Positions 56,800 to 64,000 of a DNA stretch of 64,000 bases are shown piece by piece. Under the pieces are notes generated by a model. That model was not told where the DNA came from. It ran no database searches and saw only the letters and a program-made list of their open reading frames with translations. Each line of letters opens with the position of its first letter. Position 1 is the stretch's first letter. The stretch comes from Acestrorhynchus altus. Its lineage: Eukaryota > Chordata > Actinopteri > Characiformes > Acestrorhynchidae. Position numbers and translations under genes: made by a program. The DNA lies in contig CM067521.1 in assembly GCA_034509495.1 (NCBI GenBank), positions 25,577,818 through 25,641,817 on the forward strand, written 5' to 3'.

Positions 56800-57130
56800 T
56801 CAAACGCCAGTCTCCCTCATGGTGTAATGGCTCACTGGTGGTTTTATCTTTTGTGCCACACCAACCAACCGAACCGAGTTCGAACGCTGGGTCATTCTTC
56901 ACTATCAGCAGCCAGAGTCCGAAAGAGCACAGCTGGTCATGCTCCCTCTGGGGGGGTTGGCATTCTCTGTGCTGACTGGCACAGTCATTTGATGGCTGAT
57001 GATCTGATGTCTGATGACTGTCCTCAGGCCTTAGTGTCTGGAGCATAATAAGTGATGGGGAGTCCACGGCAGTGGGTTGGTTTATTGCGTCTACCAAATT
57101 GAGAGAAAAGGGGTAAAATTCAGAAAAGAT
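56800..57130 (+). mobile_element. Composite SINE-like repeat, part 2
   Basis: GTTCGAACGCTGG resembles a B-box, and the end has CTACCAAATTGAGAGAAAAG followed by GGGGTAAAATT, a tail typical of this family. It is opposite in orientation to part 1, so the 18-bp array lies between two inverted pieces. Confidence 0.45.
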
Positions 57131-59934
57131 CAAAGAACATGAAAAACCAACACATTATTTTTCAAACCTGTGATGCTCCAATCATAGCTCATTAGAGCGC
57201 TGAGCCAATCGAAGCCCCCCAACCATGGTTGGCCTCCTCTTTAGGTTCAGACCAAATTCACAGGTCCAAAGTGAAATCACCCTTCGTTTCAGAGACCTGG
57301 GAATGCCAACGCAACGGTATACTAAAATGTACTTCAGATTAACGTAATATCTGTCAAATTAAAAAAAGTACAAAAGAATTAATTTCCACAAAACATCTTT
57401 AGGCGTGGAAAGTTTCTCATGCTTCATTCTCTGTTTTGTGGCTTTGGGTTTCCAGTGGATTGCATGCCTTTGCCCAGCGTTTCCTCTTCGGAACGAAACA
57501 GTGGGGAGTTGATATATTATCATATTTTGTGCGTTATCTCTTGTAGCTGGTGGGGGTGCATGCCACACTGAGCAATGATTAGAGATATCAGCCTTTGCAA
57601 ATGCCACATTTCTGTATATCACGTCAAGAAGGGAACCGCAGGCAATAAATGCAATGGAGCCTGTCTAATTAAATTCCTTAACATGTTCCCATTACTTATT
57701 TGGTAACAGCAGAGGGAACAGGGGGAAAAATCAGCAATTATATTATTAATACATTAATTAAATTATTATGTAAAGGTGCTCAGACCAAATTGGGTTGAAC
57801 TCTTTATGGCATTTAATTTTGCTTGAGTAAGCAGGACACTGTTGGTTGGTGGACACAAGATGCATTGGATAGCTGTGGACGTCCTTCATCCTTGGCCATC
57901 CATTGAGTCAATGTCCTTGCAGGATAAACCTTGGCATTTTAACTTGGGATGGCCTGTGTTGTCGCGGGGGTCTAAGATTACTACATTTAAGCCCAACAAA
58001 CCCATTTCTTTTCCCACTGAATCCAGCTAATGCAGTTTCATTATTGGTAGACTTCAGTGACAGTTTTAGAAGATCTCTTTAGGAACTCCTGCAGTTTGTG
58101 AAGACCAGACGGTTAAGTGCTGTCAACTTCAAAACAGAAGTTAGTTTGTTCGTGTCGTTGTTGGAAGGGTGTAGGGGAAGCGTGTGTTATTTTTCTCTCG
58201 ACTTTGAACTGGAATCAAGCCATAGGCTCAATAATTGCCTCTAAACAGACGTTTCTGGTGAAGCCTTGTGTTTTAAGCATTGCTGTACTTCAAGGTTAAA
58301 GTTAGGCATGTAGATCTTGTTTGCCAGAAGCGTTTCCCATCTGCTGCTTTGAATATAGATGTTTGCAAGCGTAGGGTCTCATCTTATGCATGCATCTACT
58401 GAAGGACTAGTGTTTAAGAGGGTTAGCCTCTGGTAAATACACGATATGTTTTGCTGAAGCATACATTCATTTGGTGCCGATGCCTAGAGAGTCTCCAAGG
58501 AGGCAAGCGGGACGACTAGGATGGATATTTCATGGCTGTTTTTGTCTGCAACTGCACGAATATCTTCAGCGGGGGAAAAAGAGAAGTGCTATAGCTCTTC
58601 TCAATTCAGACCAATCTTAGCAGTCTCTAAACGCTGCTATGTGGGTTGACAGGGTGTCAGAACAGTTCAACACCATCCTAATCTGGAATATCTCACTGTT
58701 TCTGTGCTTTTTATTTTATTTTTCTGCCCCCCGAAAGCCTCATTTCCACCATCTCTGCTGAAGCTTTGATTGCACTGACTCTTCTGCTTGGGTTTCTTTT
58801 CATTCCGGCTGTTCTAAAAGGAGTGGATTCCAGACACGGATAATAGAAATGTTACTCCGATAGCAGGGAGAAGATGAGCAGTCTGGTGTAGTTGGCATAC
58901 ATGACTCTAAGATTGAAGAACTAAAGGCTTGTGACTAGGATAAAGATTGCGACTTTGATTCTTTTAGATGTCAAATCGATGGAAGTAAAGATGTGTTTTC
59001 GGATCCGTCCTCGAGATGGTTTGGTGTGTACTTGAGGCAAGGTGAATGATGGAATGGCATGCCCTCTGCATTCCTCCAAGGTATCCTCTCTCATCTGTAA
59101 AGGGCCTTGAATAAGGCATGACTTATCTCATTCCGATGGATCTTTTTGATCAAGGTCATCCGGCTTGACGCGGCAGAATTTTCAATCTTATCTCATCTTT
59201 ACGTGCTCGCCTCGTCTGTCTGATTTTGTCGAAAGCTTGAAAGGGGATGTTAATATCATTGATGAGCTCATTACAGCGTTCACGTTCAGTTTTATCCTCG
59301 GCTCTTCGTTTTTATGTGACGTCTCGCATCTCAGTTAGACTTAAGGTCTTGCCAGACCCTACTTGGGACCTGAGTAATGTAGGAAGCATAAAATCCTATG
59401 GACTTGAGGATTCATGACCGTGGTCGTTTGTATTAAGTATTCTGTTTTAGCTCGAGGATACGCTACAAGTAAAACCCGACACGTTTCCACCTTCTAGACA
59501 TTCAATAGGGGTTATTAACTTTCACCTGCCGGTATTTAAACTCGCAGTGATCCTAAAGGTTTTAAAAGTGCCAGAGAATAAAATTACATTCCAGCATTTT
59601 CCTGCTCAAATGCTTCACGTGCAGTCATTTCTCCACTCATTCTTCTCGTTACATTTGGATAAAACAATTAATTTGTACAATAAAAAATATTTTATGCTGA
59701 TATTTTTCACTGTTGATGTTCCAAACCTATCAAGTGCACCTCCCAGTGGTCAAGAATTCAGTTCTGCTGCATTGGTAGCTCCACCTAAATTGATTTTTTC
59801 CTGTCTTGAGTAGTTGTAGGAGATGCCCTTTCAAATGTTAATGCTTGCTGGTCATCACTGCAAAGTAGGAAGCAGAGAAGCCTCTGACTGACCGCTTTCT
59901 AACCTGCTCACTCCTCACTAAACTCTGCCTCCTG
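57131..59934. other. Single-copy non-coding DNA
   Basis: Long repeat-free mixed sequence. 57380-57730 has features of a conserved non-coding element (AT-rich, TGCAAATGCC, TAATTAAATT), without proof. No exon recognised. Confidence 0.4.
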
Positions 59935-60050
59935 TATACAACAAACAGATGAACGTGCTCCTGTATGATCAGAGGAGCTGTTAGGATGGACAGTGAGAGG
60001 AGAAACAAGGAGGTGCTCATAATGTTGTGGTTGATTGATGTATATGTATG
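59935..60050 (+). mobile_element. TIR element fragment (right end)
   Basis: GGACAGTGAGAGGAGAAACA, AGGAGGTGCTCATAATGTTG and TGGTTGAT match the right terminus of the 4857-5398 family. Confidence 0.6.
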
Positions 60051-62654
60051 ACATATATTTGTGCAAATATTATTTATTGGGCTGCTCATTATCATAATCT
60101 GACCATACGTAAACAAATGACGTCAGGGATGGGTGGTTTGGTGCACATATGTAGGCAATCCTAATGCACCTCTTTGAATTTTTCCTGACCTGCAGAAGCG
60201 TCAGAATCACTGATGAGTGAGGGAATGTAAGTGAGCATTGTCAGATTTTAGTTTTTTTGACAAAATGACAGAAGAACCTGAGCAGCGCTACTGTACTTTG
60301 TGTAACGCTTGGTGATTCCCTTCGTCAGGCTCCCTACTCTCCCCACAAGGCTCTGTGTGACCTCTGGCTTTTCTCTAAAGCTGAAACTGACCCTGAAAGG
60401 GAGCAGATTTAAGTCCAAAGGTGACGTACTTTGAAGGACATTAGAGTAAGGTTGTTGTATCTGAATACGTTCTTTTTTTTGAATGAATAAAGGTCAGATC
60501 TTTTGTGAACACACCTCATATGTACATATTGTTGACATGATGTTGATCCAGTTTGTTTTGCGAGGGAGTGGACGATTGAGTCAAGAGGTGGTAACGTCTG
60601 CTACTGCTTTATCTTGGTGCAGATCTTCGTTCGCTTCCTCTGGCTTTTGCTTTGTTGCTTACCAGGTCTGAGCACCCCTTCTGAAAACCCGCTCACTAGG
60701 CCTGGTTAGTGTCACTAACCTGTGTTCCCATAACTAGTCTGGAGGTGATGAGCTGCTCTCCAGTTTCAACACCACCATATTGTCCTGAAGTCTCCATCCT
60801 GTTCTACCATTCCACCTACTCTAGGACTTTCTCGCGTGGGCTGGGTGTGTGTGTAAATTTTGGGGATGTGAATACGTATAACGAGTCAAGACTGCTATGA
60901 AATTGTTTGGGATATTGGAATTGGCTTTGCTTTTTAATTTTCTTTTCAATTAAGAGACAGTGATTGAGGTTGATGGTAAGTCATTTCCATGTCCTCTCAT
61001 TATTCACGACTCTGGCAAGGAAAGCGGTTCCTTTAAAGTGCGTTTTGCTGAGTGTGTGGGCCTCTCAGACTGCATCGATGGACTCTAAACTTATGAAAAC
61101 ACATTTTATATCAGTTTCTGTTGCTGCTGACTTTGCTTGTCGAACTTTCTGACCTGTTCTAACCCACGACTGCAGGGTGATTCAACATTTTCTTGGCTTC
61201 ACGATATTTAATGCTGTCATTTTGAGTTTAAGGCATTTCCATTAACCAGTCATGAACTGGGAGAATAAATACACAAATAAATAAATAATAGGTGTCCAAG
61301 CGGCGTTGCGTCATATTTTGATGTGAAAAACAGTGTCGGGACCATTTAAACATCAATTAGATGTGATTTATTCGATTATTTTTAAACATGCTTCGTGTTT
61401 GGATGACGTTAGCATCCTGCCAGCATTGAGATGTTTTTTTTGGCACAATCGTTGTGTTTGTGGTGATCTCCCCGGAGCTACCCGGAGCCGAAATTAAAGC
61501 GTGTTACCAAAGGAACGCTTAGTGGCAGAACAAGGTTTCTTTTCGGAGCTTAGCTCTCTAAGCGGCAGGCTAGAGGTTGCTTGTTTTTTGAAGCGTAATT
61601 GCCTGTAGGCTTGCACACAAAGTACAAATATCTTGCGAAGAATCAATAATGTTCTACCACATACTAACCTTGAAAAGTACTTACAAAATAAAAGATTTGT
61701 TTCTTTAGCACTGCTTATTTGAATGGCCTGCGAGTTCTTCTCCCTCCCATCATTCCTTCTTTCTTTTATTCCACCTGAATACAAATCACAGCTCCGGTGC
61801 GCCTCGCTCGCTCTTAAAACTCAGAAAAGGGAAAAAGTTCGTTTGTTGTTCTTTCCATCCTCCAATCAAATCTAGGACACTTCTGTCCCACCTCTATCGA
61901 TATGACGTCAATCTCCCTCGTCTTTGTTGGACACGCTTTTTTTGCCTGATGTGTTGCGATTCACGCCACCTTGGTTTTCTCTCTCTGCCTATCTCGCTTG
62001 CTCTTACACACTATCACTCTCTCTCGCTCTCTCGCTCTCTGTCCTCTTTCCGTCACTTTAATCAGCTCTTTTAATTACTGACACCCTCAGTCACCCTCCC
62101 GCCCGTTCGGTTGTCACCTTTGGGAGATTGAGTCGTAGAGGAGAGAGAGAGAGGGAGTGAGATAGATGGAGGGAGTGGGCTGGGGGAAGAGTAAAACCAG
62201 GTCCTGCACGTCCTGCGGGTCTTGGAACAGGCCTGGTAATAGCACGTCGGTGCCAGGCACTCAGCTGTATTGCCAGCTTGCATCTCCCTCGAGCCCCCGC
62301 TGCCTCACCCTCTCTTCAACATTGTCATGATAAATGGATTTTTTTGCCTTGACTCGAACGTGTCCTCTCGAGACCAGAGGGACAGCGAGGAGCCACGTTC
62401 CATCACAGCCTCGACCGCGGACTCTGAGCTGTGAAGACACGTATGGAATAAGGCAGGGCGATAACGGAGAAACAAATCATATCCTCATATATTTTAGATA
62501 AATGGTGATTTATGATGTGAAAAATACAACGTAAATACAATATTGTAATGAGGTCTTCAATTCTTCTCTGAACACAGTAAGTCATCTTCATACCAGAGCT
62601 TTGTCTTATGCTCCATCCGTGGTGCTGATGGAGGAGGAGCTCAGAGCAGGAGCT
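60051..62654. other. Single-copy non-coding DNA
   Basis: Repeat-poor. A CT-rich patch at 62010-62045 and a short GA patch at 62140-62170 are the only simple sequences. No exon recognised. Confidence 0.4.
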
Positions 62655-62808
62655 TAAAATGCGTCCAAGGATTTATGAACCAATGCCCACCTGGCAGCAG
62701 AAAGACCAGTAACACCATTGTTCCCCGTTCTACTGTCCAAATCAATGCATTCAACTACTTGCTATTTAAATGAATAATCAGGTGTCCCAATACTTTTGTC
62801 TATATAAC
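62655..62808 (-). mobile_element. Tc1-like non-autonomous element fragment
   Basis: The right end GTGTCCCAATACTTTTGTCT, then ATATA matches the terminus of the family at 4618 and 48102. The inner part is strongly degraded. Confidence 0.55.
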
Positions 62809-63627
62809 TTTGTTTGGGCACATTGTCAACAGTGTTAGTGTGTCAAAAATAGTCCATATATGGAAAATCCCTTTTAGAATTCCGTTTCTATGATGTCACA
62901 CCCAAGACATTTACATATGTCTTTTCTTAGCTAGCCAAAATACCAGGGACAGAAAATGGACAGAATGTTCTGTTTGACTGTGTTCATTTTTGTCCAACAG
63001 AAACAGTTAAATAAGACTCCTACTGGAATATTTTCAGAGTTTAACTACATGCATGATTCTCTTGAATAAAAATGAAGTAAATTGCAGACATGAATTCTTT
63101 AGTTCTCTGAAATCATTAGGCCTCAGCTGAAGGCCAAGACGGCCCTGAGGGTCCAACACTGACTTTTCCCAGTAAACAAACCGAACCATTTCAAGGACTT
63201 TGTGTACACATGTGGGGTAGTGTGCCTGAGAACTTAGTGTGACTACCCCACCTTGCCACCACCCACCAGTCGCTCTTGCAATATAGAAATATGTAAAAAA
63301 GACCCAATTCTACAAAGACGTCCTTTAATATTTATGTTTATACGTATCGAGCAAGGCCACTTAACCTGACATCAACTGTTCTTCATTAACCCTTTAAGCC
63401 CTGAAGGTGTGTGTGGTCCTGCACTTTAGATCCTGGATCTCAAACGACGCAGGTTCACTTTATAGCAGTTACTGAATAATCGAAGGACGGCACGATGCTG
63501 CTCTAGATAGTGTGTGTATTGCACAGCTCTAGGGACCTTGGTTGTGTGTTCTGCCCATCTTCACTTAGCAAACACACGTGGTAGGTGAATGTGGTAAGAC
63601 TGTGCAGTCCAGACATGCATACATTAA
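62809..63627. other. Single-copy non-coding DNA
   Basis: Nothing recognised. Confidence 0.4.
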
Positions 63628-63659
63628 ATAAACAAACAAACAAACAAACAAACAAACAA
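63628..63659 (+). repeat. (AAAC)8 microsatellite
   Basis: Eight AAAC/AACA units. Confidence 0.9.
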
Positions 63660-63689
63660 GTAAACTAATAACCTGAGCCATCATCTTAC

Positions 63690-63800
63690 TCTAACCCTAA
63701 AAATAACTGTAACCTAAACTGAACCTAAACTAACCCTAAGCTACACTGGAACGTGAGCTGAACGTAAACTAAACGTAATCCTAACCCTATACGTAACCAT
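63690..63800 (+). repeat. Degenerate CTAACC/CTAAAC hexamer-like patch
   Basis: Words such as CTAACCCTAA, AACCTAAACTG and CTAACCCTAT recur irregularly over about 110 bases. It is reminiscent of a decayed interstitial telomere-type repeat but has no perfect tandem stretch. Confidence 0.4.
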
Positions 63801-64000
63801 AACTGTAGTCGAATGTGAAACTGTTTATGTATGAGGTTCCTTCTTTGAGCTCCAGGGAAAAGCGGCATGCTGTGGCAAAGTATGTGTATGTATGGATGTA
63901 TGGATTATTGAGGACGTATAGACAGAAACTCCTGTCTCTGCTTGGGACTCTTACCTTTGGTCTCTGTGCTGTGTCTCTGACTAATGTCCTCCTTGCCCGG
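63801..64000. other. Non-coding DNA at window edge
   Basis: Nothing recognised except a GTATGTATGGATGTATGG patch at 63883-63904. Confidence 0.4.

Noticed and set aside
56425..57048. 207-codon frame with His-Ile-Thr-Glu-Glu-Gly repeats
   Set aside because: The 18-bp minisatellite keeps one frame open; flanking parts are SINE-like and show no protein family.
63690..63800. Interstitial telomere repeat
   Set aside because: No perfect TTAGGG tandem; words are irregular, so only a degenerate patch is reported.

Overview
This window looks like non-coding nuclear DNA from a teleost fish. The evidence is the very high density of dinucleotide and tetranucleotide microsatellites, several degraded Tc1/mariner copies of fish type, tRNA-derived SINEs with CA/TG tails, non-LTR retrotransposon pieces, and short terminal-inverted-repeat elements. 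There are no prokaryotic gene structures, and nearly every open reading frame longer than 60 codons lies in a repeat or has no recognisable protein features. An otophysan fish (characin or catfish relatives) is my guess from the repeat families as I remember them; the sequence alone does not prove it.

Layout. 1-31.6 kb is mostly single-copy DNA broken by microsatellites, minisatellites and a few mobile elements. The largest repeat there is a 1.5 kb ACT-trinucleotide domain at 12.1-13.6 kb. 31.6-32.85 kb is a CpG-rich island. It holds the one host coding exon I can support: a signal-peptide-like first coding exon on the minus strand (32001-32088) ending in a perfect GTAAGT donor, with a long CT tract (coding strand) just upstream. 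The rest of that gene should lie at lower coordinates or beyond the left edge, so 1-32 kb is probably its first intron, at least in part. 33.4-40.97 kb carries dispersed repeats, two SINEs and a 1 kb AT-rich tetranucleotide domain ending in a perfect GATA array. Directly after it, 41.03-41.35 kb has the look of a housekeeping-type promoter, with two ACTACA..TCCCAGAATGC-type motifs, an ETS site and a GTGAGT donor.

41.6-50.9 kb is a graveyard of mobile elements: three Tc1 copies, an L1-type fragment, a LINE reverse-transcriptase fragment, an inverted pair of one TIR element, and several non-autonomous Tc1-like pieces. 48.66-49.24 kb is a large purine-rich GA/GACA array. 51.6-53.1 kb holds two minisatellites. 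One has the same 58-bp unit as an array 50 kb away at 3.0 kb, and a diverged copy occurs at 19 kb. 53-64 kb is mainly single-copy non-coding DNA with a composite SINE, an 18-bp minisatellite and element fragments.

Nothing here amounts to a new multi-gene system. The items most worth following are the unidentified signal-peptide exon, the putative promoter at 41 kb, the 58-bp unit shared between distant sites, and a 28-nt exon-like sequence present twice with good splice sites on both sides. Family names rest on recognising sequence patterns by eye; no alignment or database search was run.
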